NCBI RefSeq assembly: GCF_030182585.1
Contig: NZ_JARXOW010000001.1
Location: 558,001 to 622,000 of the forward strand
Direction of reading: 5' to 3'
From: Pedobacter faecalis
GTDB lineage: Bacteria > Bacteroidota > Bacteroidia > Sphingobacteriales > Sphingobacteriaceae
DNA: 64,000 bases
Positions 26,666-36,643 of this stretch are shown piece after piece. The notes under the pieces were generated by a model. That model was not told where the DNA came from. It saw only the letters and a program-made list of their open reading frames with translations, and searched no databases. The position numbers and the translations under genes were made by a program. Positions within the stretch are counted from its first letter, which is position 1. Every line of letters begins with the position of its first letter.

Positions 26666-27393
26666 CGATAGCCGGATTGGATCCGAGTGCAGGGGCCGGA
26701 CTTCTTGCCGATGTGAAATGTTTTGAGCAGCATGAGGTTTATGCTTTCGGCGCGTGTTCGGCGCTGACTGTGCAAACGGATGATTGCTTTATCCGAAATC
26801 AATGGCTGGAAGCTTCGGAGATCATTGCCCAGGTGGAACCGCTTGCCAGGAAATTTAAAATTGTTGCCTGCAAGATCGGGATCATCAAAGATTTGCATGT
26901 TTTGCTGGAGGTAACGGCTTTTCTGAGACATGTGAATCCGTCGATCTATATGGTATGGGACCCGGTGATATCGGCAAGTACAGGTTACCAGTTTCATCCA
27001 GACCAGCTTGATGTCGGGTTGCTTACTGATGCTCTTTATTCTATTGATGTAATAACACCTAATTATGATGAAATACAGCTGATTAAACCTATTGTGAGTC
27101 CGAAAGAAACCGCCTGCGAATGGTCAGAATACTGTGCCGTACTGTTAAAGGGCGGACACAATCCGGAACAGCCGGGTACCGACTACCTGTATATAAAAAA
27201 TGAGGCGGTACCGATTGAGCCGGCTCTTGCAGAGTTGCCGGCCAAACATGGATCGGGTTGCGTCTTGTCGGCCGCCATCACGGCTAACCTGGCTTTGGGG
27301 AATTCGATTGAACGTTCGTGCAGACTCGCTAAGCATTATACAGAGAAATTTCTTGCCAGCAACCAGACGTTGCTTGGATACCATACGACCTAA
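26641..27393 (+). CDS. thiD: Hydroxymethylpyrimidine/phosphomethylpyrimidine kinase
   Basis: 250 residues of the ribokinase fold. AGLDPSAGAGLLADVKCFEQH is the ThiD N-terminal signature, VWDPVISASTG carries the conserved mid-domain residues, and KHGSGCVLSAAITANLALG supplies the anion hole and catalytic region (GSGC). It phosphorylates hydroxymethylpyrimidine twice to the pyrophosphate used by ThiE. The start codon lies inside the preceding gene, and thiE follows after 5 nt. Confidence 0.93.
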   Translation: MGNRPYALTIAGLDPSAGAGLLADVKCFEQHEVYAFGACSALTVQTDDCFIRNQWLEASEIIAQVEPLARKFKIVACKIGIIKDLHVLLEVTAFLRHVNPSIYMVWDPVISASTGYQFHPDQLDVGLLTDALYSIDVITPNYDEIQLIKPIVSPKETACEWSEYCAVLLKGGHNPEQPGTDYLYIKNEAVPIEPALAELPAKHGSGCVLSAAITANLALGNSIERSCRLAKHYTEKFLASNQTLLGYHTT

Positions 27394-27398
27394 ATATT

Positions 27399-28043
27399 AT
27401 GATTGATCAGTTACATTATATATCGAACGCTAGCGATTCATTGTCAACCCTTAATGCAATTTCGGATGTCCTGAACGCAGGCGGAAAGTGGATACAGCTT
27501 CGCATGAAGCATGCGGCTGTAGAAGAGATACTCGAAACGGGTGTGAAGGCGCTGCAACTGTGCAATGAATACGGTGCAAGGCTGATTGTAAATGACCATC
27601 CCGAAGTTGCGCGACGAATTGCTGCTCATGGTGTGCATTTGGGCCTGGCCGACATGCCGGTTCCTGAAGCCAGAGCGCTACTCGGTCCTGATATAATTAT
27701 TGGCGGTACTGCCAATACGATCGAAGATATCCGTCGCCGCGCCGCTGAGAAGGTCGACTATATCGGCCTTGGGCCCTATCGGTTTACCGGTACAAAACAA
27801 AACCTTAGTCCCATACTGGGTTTGGGAGGCTACGAAAATGTAATGCAGCAAATGCGGGATGAGGGGATCACAATTCCGGTTATTGCTATCGGCGGTATTA
27901 TGCCAGCCGACATCCCTCAGCTAATGTCGGCTGGCGTTCATGGAATAGCTGTGTCATCTGCGTTGACAGGTGCCGGTGATCTTCGTAGCCGTCTGGCAGA
28001 AATGAATGAACTAATAAAATCTTTCAAACCTGTTTTACAATAA
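27399..28043 (+). CDS. thiE: Thiamine phosphate synthase
   Basis: 214 residues. ThiE joins hydroxymethylpyrimidine pyrophosphate and thiazole phosphate. The family residues are complete here: KWIQLRMKHA, RLIVNDHPEVARRIAAHGVHLG, YIGLGPYRFTGTKQN and VIAIGGIMPADIPQLMSAGVHGIAVSSAL. It is therefore the likely true synthase of the operon, in contrast to the divergent copy at 26045. It is 3 nt before thiG. Confidence 0.93.
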   Translation: MIDQLHYISNASDSLSTLNAISDVLNAGGKWIQLRMKHAAVEEILETGVKALQLCNEYGARLIVNDHPEVARRIAAHGVHLGLADMPVPEARALLGPDIIIGGTANTIEDIRRRAAEKVDYIGLGPYRFTGTKQNLSPILGLGGYENVMQQMRDEGITIPVIAIGGIMPADIPQLMSAGVHGIAVSSALTGAGDLRSRLAEMNELIKSFKPVLQ

Positions 28044-28046
28044 GAT

Positions 28047-28808
28047 ATGCTTAAGGTAGGAAACAAAATATTTAAATCCAGGTTGTTTACCGGAACAGGC
28101 AAATTCAGCTCGACCAGCGAAATGGCGGAGGCAATTCTGGCTTCCGGATCGGAACTTGTAACGGTGGCCTTGAAGCGGGTTGATCTGCAGAATAGCGAGG
28201 ATGATATCATCGGACATTTGAGACATCCACATCTTAATTTGCTGCCGAATACCTCGGGTGTCCGCAATGCAAGAGAGGCCGTTTTTGCCGCCCAAATGGC
28301 ACGTGAGGCTCTGGAAACCAACTGGATCAAACTGGAGATTCATCCGGATCCGAAATACCTGATGCCAGACCCGGTTGAGACACTGCTGGCAACGGAAGAA
28401 CTTGCGAAGCTGGGCTTCATTGTGTTGCCCTATATTCACGCCGATCCGGTACTATGCAAGCGGCTCGAAGATGCAGGAACGGCAGCAGTAATGCCTTTGG
28501 GATCGCCGATTGGCAGTAACAAGGGCTTAAAGACGGTCGACTTTCTGGAAATCATCATCAGTCAGAGTCAGGTGCCTGTGATCGTCGACGCTGGGATCGG
28601 CGCGCCTTCCGACGCTGCGAAGGCTATGGAGATCGGCGCAGATGCTGTCCTGGTGAACACCGCCATTGCTGTTTCCGCCAATCCGGTCGGCATGGCGGAG
28701 GCCTTTAAACTCGCTGTAGAGGCAGGCAGAATGGCTTTTGAGGCAAAGCTGGCCCGTACGAACGTACAGGCGGTGGCAAGTAGTCCCCTTACCTCCTTTC
28801 TTGATTGA
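28047..28808 (+). CDS. thiG: Thiazole synthase
   Basis: 253 residues, TIM barrel. ThiG forms the thiazole phosphate ring from deoxyxylulose phosphate, dehydroglycine and the ThiS thiocarboxylate. Typical segments are [10 protein letters not shown] at the start, the Schiff-base lysine region [28 protein letters not shown] and [32 protein letters not shown]. Its stop lies close to the start of thiH, with which it works in glycine-type (anaerobic) versus ThiO-type alternatives: the presence of thiH means dehydroglycine is made from tyrosine. Confidence 0.95.
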   Translation: MLKVGNKIFKSRLFTGTGKFSSTSEMAEAILASGSELVTVALKRVDLQNSEDDIIGHLRHPHLNLLPNTSGVRNAREAVFAAQMAREALETNWIKLEIHPDPKYLMPDPVETLLATEELAKLGFIVLPYIHADPVLCKRLEDAGTAAVMPLGSPIGSNKGLKTVDFLEIIISQSQVPVIVDAGIGAPSDAAKAMEIGADAVLVNTAIAVSANPVGMAEAFKLAVEAGRMAFEAKLARTNVQAVASSPLTSFLD

Positions 28809-28816
28809 TTTATCGC

Positions 28817-29935
28817 ATGGATAGCACGTTTAAAGATGTATTTGGCCGGTATGACTGGGATGTTGAGAAGGCAAGTATTTACAGCAAGACTTCGGTCGAC
28901 GTTTCAAACGCCCTGCATGCGGTAAACCCCGGGCTGGAAGATTTTAAGGCCCTGATCTCCCCTGCCGCCGCACCCTATCTGGAGCAGATGGCAGCTTTGA
29001 GTCAGCAGCTGACACAAAAGCGGTTTGGCAAGGTCATTCAGCTCTACGTACCTCTTTATCTTTCCAATGAGTGCAACAATATATGCACCTATTGCGGCTT
29101 TAGTCTGGATAATAAAGTGCGACGCAAGACATTGACACCCATCGAGATTATGCAGGAGGTTGCGGCCATTAAGGAAATGGGCTATGAACACGTGCTGCTG
29201 GTAACAGGCGAGGCTAATCAGTCGGTACACACGGGATATTTCAAACAGGTTCTGAAACTGATCAAACCCCACTTCTCCCAGATATCGATGGAAGTACAAC
29301 CCCTTGATCAGGCGGACTACGAGGAATTGATTCCCTACGGACTGAACTCGGTGCTGGTTTACCAGGAGACTTATCATAGGGAAGATTATAAAAAGCACCA
29401 CCCAAAAGGTAAAAAGTCGAATTTTTTGTACCGGCTGGAGACTCCCGACCGACTTGGATCGGCCGGCATTCACAAAATGGGTTTGGGTGTGCTGATTGGT
29501 TTGGAGGACTGGCGCACAGATTCTTACTTCACGGCAATGCACCTGTCTTACCTGGAGAGAAAGTACTGGATGAGCAAATACAGCTTGTCTTTTCCACGAT
29601 TAAGACCCTTTAGCGGCGGCCTTGAACCGAAGGTGGTGATGAGCGACCGGGAGTTGCTGCAGCTGATCTGTGCTTACCGGATCTTCAACGGCGAGGTGGA
29701 ATTATCGCTGTCGACCCGCGAATCTGAGCTGTTCAGGAACAATGTGATTAAGCTGGGAATTACTTCTATGAGCGCGGGCTCCAGGACCAATCCGGGAGGA
29801 TACGCAGTTGAACCGCAGTCGCTGGAGCAATTCGAGATCAGTGATGAGCGTACTTCGGATGAGATTGCACGAACGATTATAGATAAGGGTTATGAGCCGG
29901 TTTGGAAGGATTGGGATAGAAATCTGGTCGTTTAG
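28817..29935 (+). CDS. thiH: 2-iminoacetate (dehydroglycine) synthase, radical SAM
   Basis: 372 residues from the ATG at 28817; an in-frame TTG at 28805 overlaps the thiG stop and is less likely. The radical-SAM cluster motif is ECNNICTYCGFS (Cx3Cx2C) near residue 85. It is followed by LTPIEIMQEVAAIKEMGYEHVLLVTGE and the C-terminal SAGSRTNPGGY typical of ThiH. The enzyme cleaves tyrosine to p-cresol and dehydroglycine, which feeds ThiG. It is the last gene of the operon; thiF, often next in Bacteroidota, is absent here. Confidence 0.95.
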   Translation: MDSTFKDVFGRYDWDVEKASIYSKTSVDVSNALHAVNPGLEDFKALISPAAAPYLEQMAALSQQLTQKRFGKVIQLYVPLYLSNECNNICTYCGFSLDNKVRRKTLTPIEIMQEVAAIKEMGYEHVLLVTGEANQSVHTGYFKQVLKLIKPHFSQISMEVQPLDQADYEELIPYGLNSVLVYQETYHREDYKKHHPKGKKSNFLYRLETPDRLGSAGIHKMGLGVLIGLEDWRTDSYFTAMHLSYLERKYWMSKYSLSFPRLRPFSGGLEPKVVMSDRELLQLICAYRIFNGEVELSLSTRESELFRNNVIKLGITSMSAGSRTNPGGYAVEPQSLEQFEISDERTSDEIARTIIDKGYEPVWKDWDRNLVV

Positions 29936-29949
29936 CTAAGCAATAATGT

Positions 29950-29957
29950 TACCTTTG
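29950..29957 (+). promoter_or_regulatory. Predicted -7 element immediately before the S1-domain gene
   Basis: TACCTTTG is an exact match to TAnnTTTG and ends 4 nt before the ATG at 29962. The expected start site is at or within a few bases of the ATG, implying a leaderless mRNA. Confidence 0.6.
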
Positions 29958-29961
29958 CAAA

Positions 29962-30804
29962 ATGGCAGCAATAGGACAATACAATGATCTCCGGGTGGTC
30001 GAGAAATCGGATTTAGGCTTTATTTTGACGGATGGTGAGGATAAAGTGCTGTTATCCTATCATGAGGCGCCAAAGCATGTTGCTGTCGGCGATAATCTGA
30101 ACACCTTCGTTTATCTGAATAAAGAGGGCCAAATGGTAGCCACAACGAGGCGACCGAAAGCCTGTGTAGGAGATTTTGCTTTTTTGACCGTTGTGGATGA
30201 TTCTGAGGACGGTGCCTTTATGGATATCGGTATTGGCAAGGATATTTTTGTGCCGCGCCGTGAGCAGAAACGCCCGATGTTTAAGGGCGACAGGCATGTG
30301 GTGTATGTGTTTCTTGATGAGCGGAACGGCCGGATGACGGCTTCGTCTAAGCTGCTCGACTTTGTGGAAGAGGATGATATTGATCTGGAAGAGGGCGACG
30401 AGGTAAGTTTGCTGATTGCGGACCAGTCTGATTTGGGCTATAATGCGATCATCGACAATAAATATATCGGATTATTATATAACAACGAGTTGTTCGAAAA
30501 TATTGCCCCAGGTGAAACCAGAAAAGGCTGGATCAAAAAAATCCGTGTGGAGGGCAAAATTGACCTGAGTCTGCGCCCGATGGGTTATGGGCATATTCTT
30601 GATACTAAAGACACCGTTTTAGCTGAACTTAAAGCAAGCGGCGGTGTGATTTCCCTGGGCGACAAAAGTGACCCGGATAAGATCTACGATCGTTTTGCAA
30701 TCAGCAAGAATGCGTTCAAAAAGGTGATCGGCGGCTTGTATAAGGACAGATTGATCACGGTATCTGACCATGAGATCAGGCTGGTTGACCAGGAAGGGGA
30801 TTAA
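29962..30804 (+). CDS. CvfB-like S1 RNA-binding domain protein
   Basis: 280 residues. It has the arrangement of CvfB/YitL: consecutive S1-like OB folds (GDFAFLTVVDDSEDGAFMDIGIGKDIFVP, then EGDEVSLLIADQSDLGYNAIIDNKYIGLLYNNE) and a C-terminal winged-helix segment (YDRFAISKNAFKKVIGGLYKDRLITV). Such proteins bind RNA and influence gene expression in Firmicutes; the role in Bacteroidota is not established. It has its own promoter after thiH and converges on the Omp85 fusion gene, with 4 nt of stop-codon overlap. Confidence 0.85.
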   Translation: MAAIGQYNDLRVVEKSDLGFILTDGEDKVLLSYHEAPKHVAVGDNLNTFVYLNKEGQMVATTRRPKACVGDFAFLTVVDDSEDGAFMDIGIGKDIFVPRREQKRPMFKGDRHVVYVFLDERNGRMTASSKLLDFVEEDDIDLEEGDEVSLLIADQSDLGYNAIIDNKYIGLLYNNELFENIAPGETRKGWIKKIRVEGKIDLSLRPMGYGHILDTKDTVLAELKASGGVISLGDKSDPDKIYDRFAISKNAFKKVIGGLYKDRLITVSDHEIRLVDQEGD

Positions 30805-33398
30805 AAGTTAAACCCGACTGATATGTATGGTAATGTGGCTTCTCGCGAGAACCCGACGGTCGCCTGCAGCAACAAGACCTCCCCTGGCATCAGGTAAAGG
30901 CCGCCGCCATAACCATGGTGCCATCTGTCTGATTGCTCACCTTTTTCCCAGACCCGGCCTACATCATTGAATCCGATCAGTCCGACTGTACCTGGAACCA
31001 GATAGGAAGTAAAATTGAACAATTTTAGCCGCATATCCAGGTTGTGGTAGGCCATTGAAGTTCCGGTAAATCGCCTGCTGTTGAAGCCGCGCAGACTTGA
31101 TGATCCGCCGAGCTGCATACGCTGGAAGAAGGTAGGAGCACCAATTACCGTTCCGCCGCCGATCCTGTTGGCCAGGACAAGCCCGGAATTATTTGGATTG
31201 ATGTAAAATCGAAACTCTGAATGAACAGATGCATAACGGTCGCTCCCCTTATCTAACTGTTGCTGGCCGACGATGGATGTCTTCCAATATATCCCGCTTT
31301 TTGGAATGGCAGGATTGTTTCTGGAATCGTAGGTGAAGCCGGCAACAAACCCACCATAGTACTTATCAGCGAATATTTCCTCTTCAGGGTTTACTGCATC
31401 GTAATCGGCGAAGAAACGCTCGTCATTGCCCCATCGGCTGCTGGTGTACCGGGATCCTAGAATACCGGCCTCAACTTTAAACTGCTTGCTGAGCGGGCGG
31501 CTCAATCTGAGATCTATGTTCAGATAGTCATACCTGTTTCTGTAGTAAGAGATGCCATCTTCGCGGCCATACAGCTCTTCGTCCTCGTCGTCCATATCCA
31601 GATATACGGTATTATTGCCGATGCCGAAGAAGTTATTCAGACCATTGGGACCGAGGAGATTTCCGTGAATAAGCAGGTCGTTTTTTCCGATTGCCTGTTT
31701 GAACGTACTTTCGTAGTCAAAAATAAACGATTGGCGTCCGGTAGAATAATTGGCCCAGAACTGGTGTTTAACGGCAAAGGGTTCGAGTCTGAAGCCCTGC
31801 TTCTCTATAATGTAACCCAGACCGAGCTCAAAGCCACGGTCGATATTATAATTTAAGCTGAATAAAGGGCCACTACGGTCGTACAAGAAGCTGTTGCGGT
31901 CAAATTTGTTCACCAGCGTATCCTTCGATAAGCGGAATTTGGCATACCTGCGCTCGGGCAGTTCGTTGGCCTCATCGGAGCGGTCGTAGATAAAGGCCTT
32001 GTTTGCAGGCTGACCAGCTACGTCGAAACGGTCTTTTCCGTCGCCGCCAATTAGCCTGACTTTTATTGGGGACTGATCTGCACCGCTGATATTGAATACA
32101 TCATCACCAGCCAAACCGAACAACCTGATTTCTTTCGTTATTGCAGGATCAAAGGTACGCTGATAGACGAGCCTGCCCTTCTTTCCTTCCTTGTTGATGT
32201 TGTTGACGACAACTTCAATATATCCGCCAGCGGTATGCCGAATCCCGAAAATCTCCTTTTTATCAGATGCCGGTACGTCTACATATATCGATAAAAACCG
32301 GTAGTATTTTTCTGCCAGCGAGTCGAGTTTATTTCTCCTCGACCTGAAATTGTGCACAAGCTCTTGTCCGCCAAGGCTGAAAATGGTATCCGGCATTTTG
32401 CGGAAGGCCCGGTCGACAACCGCGTCTGTAAGATGTTCCTGTACATATTGAACCTCTTCCTTCCAGGTTTTTAAATCCAGCTCATTTAAAAAATAACGAT
32501 CGAAATAGCGTTCATTGAAATTCCAGTGCTGAACATCGCGAATATCCGGACTATATGGCTGAAGATGCGATTTGAGCCATTGGTGGTTTAATATCCATGG
32601 AAAAACACCCGATGTCTTATAGAAGACCTTGTCGCGGTCGCGCGGAACCGGAATATAAGTTGTTTCGCCCTTCTTTTTATCGGCGAACCAGCGCCAGTTG
32701 TCCTCGTGCCGGTCCCAGTCGCCCAACAGAAAATCAAGCAAGCGGGCCCGGAGTGTCAGGCGCTGATCTGCCCGGGTATCATTATCCTCTTCTATTTTGC
32801 GCTGCGCCTTGAGCGTGTTATCGGTTTCATCCTCGTAAGGTGATCGGGGTTCAAGTAAATAAACGGCGTTAGCAAACTTTTCCCGGTATTCTCCAAATAC
32901 GGGGTCGTCGCCCACATAAACAAGTTCAGGTACTACATGGGGAATACCTAATGCCGATGCCAGGGTGGGAACGACCAGTGCGCCAAAGGGATGGTTGGTA
33001 GACACCTGGTCTTGCGCGATTGCCTTGGCTATGGTTGGCCTCAGACTTTCCGGTAGGCCCTGCTCGGGGTATTTCTGCACCGTACGCAAGGCCCACTCCT
33101 GTCCGGCTGTATCAACCAGTCGAAGTGAACGCGTTTGCATGCCGCCGCCGAGCTTGACGATTTTGAAACCGCCCCGCTCCTTTCCCAGTTCGATGATACG
33201 GATCTTTACTGGTGTGGCCCATACCTTGCGGTAACTCTCTCCAAGCCAGAACCGGTGAAATCCGCTCACCCGATCGTATTCGGGACCTACGGCTACCTCA
33301 ATGGAATCGTTTGCCGGGCGATTTTGAGCAGATGCACTGCTGAGGGCAAGGGATAGTACACTGAAGGCAAATAACGCGGGGAAGATTCTGCGAGGCAT
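30801..33398 (-). CDS. Kinase-like domain fused to an Omp85 (BamA/TamA-type) outer-membrane barrel
   Basis: 865 residues with signal peptide (IFPALFAFSVLSLALSSASA). Residues ~85-300 look like a protein or lipid kinase fold: QEWALRTVQKYP near residue 100, a catalytic-loop-like GDWDRHEDN at 226-234 and a metal-site-like PRDRDK at 252-257. This pattern recalls the HipA/PI-kinase/Fam20 group. The C-terminal ~350 residues form a barrel of the Omp85/surface antigen type (FFQRMQLGGSSSLRGFNSRRF, ending LPYISVGFNF with terminal Phe). It is the last gene of a tight four-gene minus-strand operon. The kinase assignment rests on motifs alone; ATP would be scarce in the periplasm. Confidence 0.7.
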   Translation of the reverse strand: MPRRIFPALFAFSVLSLALSSASAQNRPANDSIEVAVGPEYDRVSGFHRFWLGESYRKVWATPVKIRIIELGKERGGFKIVKLGGGMQTRSLRLVDTAGQEWALRTVQKYPEQGLPESLRPTIAKAIAQDQVSTNHPFGALVVPTLASALGIPHVVPELVYVGDDPVFGEYREKFANAVYLLEPRSPYEDETDNTLKAQRKIEEDNDTRADQRLTLRARLLDFLLGDWDRHEDNWRWFADKKKGETTYIPVPRDRDKVFYKTSGVFPWILNHQWLKSHLQPYSPDIRDVQHWNFNERYFDRYFLNELDLKTWKEEVQYVQEHLTDAVVDRAFRKMPDTIFSLGGQELVHNFRSRRNKLDSLAEKYYRFLSIYVDVPASDKKEIFGIRHTAGGYIEVVVNNINKEGKKGRLVYQRTFDPAITKEIRLFGLAGDDVFNISGADQSPIKVRLIGGDGKDRFDVAGQPANKAFIYDRSDEANELPERRYAKFRLSKDTLVNKFDRNSFLYDRSGPLFSLNYNIDRGFELGLGYIIEKQGFRLEPFAVKHQFWANYSTGRQSFIFDYESTFKQAIGKNDLLIHGNLLGPNGLNNFFGIGNNTVYLDMDDEDEELYGREDGISYYRNRYDYLNIDLRLSRPLSKQFKVEAGILGSRYTSSRWGNDERFFADYDAVNPEEEIFADKYYGGFVAGFTYDSRNNPAIPKSGIYWKTSIVGQQQLDKGSDRYASVHSEFRFYINPNNSGLVLANRIGGGTVIGAPTFFQRMQLGGSSSLRGFNSRRFTGTSMAYHNLDMRLKLFNFTSYLVPGTVGLIGFNDVGRVWEKGEQSDRWHHGYGGGLYLMPGEVLLLQATVGFSREATLPYISVGFNF

Positions 33399-33400
33399 AT

Positions 33401-35770
33401 TTACTTCATTGAGTTGTTCAAATTAACGCTGACTCTGAGCGCTTTAAGACCCTCTACACCCTGCAGCTCTTCAATCTCCAGGCGTTCAACCTCTTCGCCC
33501 AGCAAGTTTTGCTTTTGAAGCTTTTTGATATAGCGCATATATTCCTGGGCCTCAGAATGGTTGAAGTATACAATCGCGATTTTGCCGGGCTGGGTTAAGC
33601 GTTCTGTTGTATTCTTTATGTGTGCTTTATCTATTCGCTTCTTAACCATCTGGTAGCGGATATTGTAACTGCCCTCTACATCGAAGCGTTGCTCGTCGAT
33701 CCGAAAACTGACATCAATTGGCTTGTCGTAAACAAATATGAGTTGTGTGGTTTCCAGCGGAAGCGAAAAATATGGCCCAAGATTGTTCGTCGTTTGCGCT
33801 ATTTCAGCCAGCACACGGAGTTGTCTTAGCCTGAAGGCACCCAGAAGTTCGTCCCTGAAAGGCACGTCGGGGGCAATTGACTGACCCAGATATATGTCGA
33901 ATTCTACACCATCGGTCCTGAATTTTTCAAAATAATTCGGATAAATGGCCTGGAGTTCAGCATTGAATTCGTCCAGGTGACGGGTGACTGCGAGATTAAT
34001 CATCTGCATGCTCTTTTCGTACCGCTCCCTGTTGTCAAATATTTTGCTTTCGGGGCCGGATTGCAGAAAATACTCCGAAACCGCACCCTTAAGCTGCGGA
34101 TGCTCAGCACTTAGCTGCCGGAGGGCTGCAGGTATTTGTCGCTGCAGGTAGTCTTCGGTTTTCAGGATCTCCCTATCGGATAGCTCGTCGACTTGCCTGT
34201 AGTCCCAAATACAGTCGGATTGCGGCAGATCGTGATCGCAAAGCGCAACTGTTTCCCCAATCTTTCGAAGCGTTTTGTCGAGCAGTTCGAACTGCAGGGT
34301 AAGATCTTTTCGGATGGCCGCATTACGCTGAATGCTGGAATTACGAATATCTATAGCACCGTAGAAGGGAAACACATCACGGAAAAATATGGACTCGACC
34401 GGCAAATTACGCTCGCGGGCACCGGACTGCATGTAGTGATAGGCAGCCTCATTGAACCGCCACTGTATGGCCGGCTGGAGTGCCGTAAATTTGTCGGTAA
34501 TAATATCCTGGATCTCGTTATTGAAATCGGTTATGATGTTGTGAAACAGCTGAGCAAGCAACGGAAAGGCCCGCTCGATCTTAGTCAGCGTGTGACCGTT
34601 AAATACTTTTCGTTCGCGCGTATAGAACTCCAGACAGCCTACCAGCTTGGCATTGTAATATAAGGGGAACAGTGCATAGGATTTAATGCCCTCTTCGCCC
34701 AGGAGTTGCAGCAAGGGATAGTTTTCCTGTTCTTCCTTTGTAATTTCAGGAAATATGAGCGTGCGCGGTTGCTTCAGGTAATCTTCAATAAGGCGGTGGA
34801 CCTCTTTTTCATCCAGTTCGCGCTCGCGCGCCAGCTGTACAACGATGCTCTTGAAACCAGAATGCTCGTTGATCATGAGTTTTTTGTTCAGCTGCAGATA
34901 GGGCAGCATACCAAAATCGGCCTGATCTGTACCCACCAGCGCCTTGAGCGCAACGTTAATGGCTTCGCTATGCTCCGCTTTGCGCGACTCGTTGTGCGCA
35001 ATAATCAGGTTTTTAACTGATTCAAGAATATACTCTGCGGTGACGTCTGTTAAGCTGACGATGGATATGCCCTCAATCTTAAACAACTGAGGCGGGATGA
35101 GCTTTGTAAGAATTTTAAGGATATTTCGCTCGTCCTTAATATCGTCTTTAACATCCTTCAGATTATACTCCGGAAGTTTTGCCTCGGTGCTTATATCTAA
35201 AAACCGGGTGTCTACGTCCAAACGGTAGTACTTGAGTAAGTGTGTTTCCGGATCTATAATAGAATGAATAGAAGATTGTGTATTCGTTAAAGAGAAATTA
35301 TAGTACTTCTCCATGACGAGGTTGTAAAATGATGACAGCAGCTCCGCTTCCATTTCCTTTTTTGGTGGCAGCGTAAGGTCGTGTTTTAGGTTACAGCGGT
35401 TTGGCTCCATAAACACGCTGTAAAAAGCATCCGTTCCGTAGTGGAATAGGCCAGTTAGCGGGGTACCGATAGCCCAGCACTGATTCTGTTCATCATTTAG
35501 AATAGGCGATAAAGAAGTGTGGATCAGTTCAAAAAGCGGCGCATACTTTGCAGCCTGGTCGGCAGCAATTGGCCGCCGCAGTTCGGGAAATTTTTCAAAC
35601 TGTTCTAAGATGTACTTGTAAAAATTGACCTTTGCCGTTTTTTCAACCTCCACCCTCGCCTCTACATACCTGATAAAAGGGTATAATGACAAGTGTATTT
35701 CTGCGCCAAGCAGATTATTTCCGCTAGTAGGCTCAGTATGTGTGTTGAGATTTAACGTGATAGCTTGCAT
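33401..35770 (-). CDS. Large GAF-domain protein of unknown function
   Basis: 789 residues, no signal peptide and no membrane helices, so cytoplasmic. A GAF-like domain is visible around residues 300-410 (KSIVVQLARERELDEKEV, TLIFPEITKEEQENYPLL, IKSYALFPLYYNAKLVGCLEFY). The rest is largely helical with no catalytic motif that I recognise. It lacks kinase, cyclase or GGDEF signatures, so it is a probable ligand sensor that acts through partners. It lies 8 nt after the SdiA-regulated lipoprotein gene and 2 nt before the Omp85 fusion gene, and is clearly part of the same operon. Confidence 0.7.
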   Translation of the reverse strand: MQAITLNLNTHTEPTSGNNLLGAEIHLSLYPFIRYVEARVEVEKTAKVNFYKYILEQFEKFPELRRPIAADQAAKYAPLFELIHTSLSPILNDEQNQCWAIGTPLTGLFHYGTDAFYSVFMEPNRCNLKHDLTLPPKKEMEAELLSSFYNLVMEKYYNFSLTNTQSSIHSIIDPETHLLKYYRLDVDTRFLDISTEAKLPEYNLKDVKDDIKDERNILKILTKLIPPQLFKIEGISIVSLTDVTAEYILESVKNLIIAHNESRKAEHSEAINVALKALVGTDQADFGMLPYLQLNKKLMINEHSGFKSIVVQLARERELDEKEVHRLIEDYLKQPRTLIFPEITKEEQENYPLLQLLGEEGIKSYALFPLYYNAKLVGCLEFYTRERKVFNGHTLTKIERAFPLLAQLFHNIITDFNNEIQDIITDKFTALQPAIQWRFNEAAYHYMQSGARERNLPVESIFFRDVFPFYGAIDIRNSSIQRNAAIRKDLTLQFELLDKTLRKIGETVALCDHDLPQSDCIWDYRQVDELSDREILKTEDYLQRQIPAALRQLSAEHPQLKGAVSEYFLQSGPESKIFDNRERYEKSMQMINLAVTRHLDEFNAELQAIYPNYFEKFRTDGVEFDIYLGQSIAPDVPFRDELLGAFRLRQLRVLAEIAQTTNNLGPYFSLPLETTQLIFVYDKPIDVSFRIDEQRFDVEGSYNIRYQMVKKRIDKAHIKNTTERLTQPGKIAIVYFNHSEAQEYMRYIKKLQKQNLLGEEVERLEIEELQGVEGLKALRVSVNLNNSMK

Positions 35771-35778
35771 GGCGTTCT

Positions 35779-36642
35779 TTACCTGGCAAAGTTAATAAAT
35801 TTTAAAATGTTGCCGTCTGTGATCTCATCGCCCTCATTTGAGATGTATAAGTTCATATCCTTGTCGAACGCAATGCCTTCGGGCTGATTGAAAACCGATG
35901 AATTTAGATGGTGGCCCTCTTTAATTGACCAGTTCGGGTCGGTTACGATCAGCAGTTTGTTGGCTGAGAGCAAAACATACCATTCCCCGGTGTCAGGTTT
36001 TTTTGCCATTGCCGAGGGCGACGGGCGACCACGTAATTTCAGATTTATCTTTTTAAGTTGCTCCAGATCAATACTGAACTCATCATCGAGATAAAGGGAG
36101 TCGGCCTGCTCCAGATAATTGAAGATGTAGCCGCTCACGCGCTTCGTCTTTTTGTCTTTAGCACAACTTTTACATAGAACGTATAGCTTGTTTGTTGCCG
36201 AATCGGCAAACAGGCTCTCGTACTCACCTTTCGGAAGTAATGTGCGGTATTCTTTGACGTTTTCTGCAACTTTCTTCTGCGCTTCTGAACGCAGGAAGGA
36301 GTAAAACCTGCCATTGCTTTTAAGCACAAATATCCGCTCACCTAGCATGCCTATATCCTCAAAATCGCCGTTCTTGGCAAACTTGGTGTTTTGCTGCTTT
36401 TTGATTCCCCAGGCTTGTCTGAAGAGTTTCCCCTCTTCGTCTTGTATACTGTAGATGGTGTCTGCCCTGCCATTATAGAGTGCAATGCCGGATATTTCAA
36501 GCAGACTTGATGGCATCTTGAACTTTTCCGGCTTGGTGAGATCATAGCTGCCAGGCGATGTAGCCTTAGGGCGGGCGCATGCTACAACAAAAACCAGCGG
36601 CGCTATGACTGAGAATAGGATCAGCGTTTCGATTCTTCTCAT
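35779..36642 (-). CDS. SdiA-regulated-domain lipoprotein
   Basis: 287 residues with a lipoprotein signal (LILFSVIAPLVFVVACARP, Cys at about 22). The mature part is a propeller-like SdiA-regulated domain: LEISGIALYNGRADTIYSIQDEEGKLF, GDFEDIGMLGERIFVLKSNGRFY and QPEGIAFDKDMNLYISNEGD are its repeating blades. Proteins of this family are envelope-bound and of unproven function. The start is 1 nt after the stop of the HD-PycTM gene, so translation is likely coupled. Confidence 0.85.
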   Translation of the reverse strand: MRRIETLILFSVIAPLVFVVACARPKATSPGSYDLTKPEKFKMPSSLLEISGIALYNGRADTIYSIQDEEGKLFRQAWGIKKQQNTKFAKNGDFEDIGMLGERIFVLKSNGRFYSFLRSEAQKKVAENVKEYRTLLPKGEYESLFADSATNKLYVLCKSCAKDKKTKRVSGYIFNYLEQADSLYLDDEFSIDLEQLKKINLKLRGRPSPSAMAKKPDTGEWYVLLSANKLLIVTDPNWSIKEGHHLNSSVFNQPEGIAFDKDMNLYISNEGDEITDGNILKFINFAR

Positions 36643-36643
36643 G

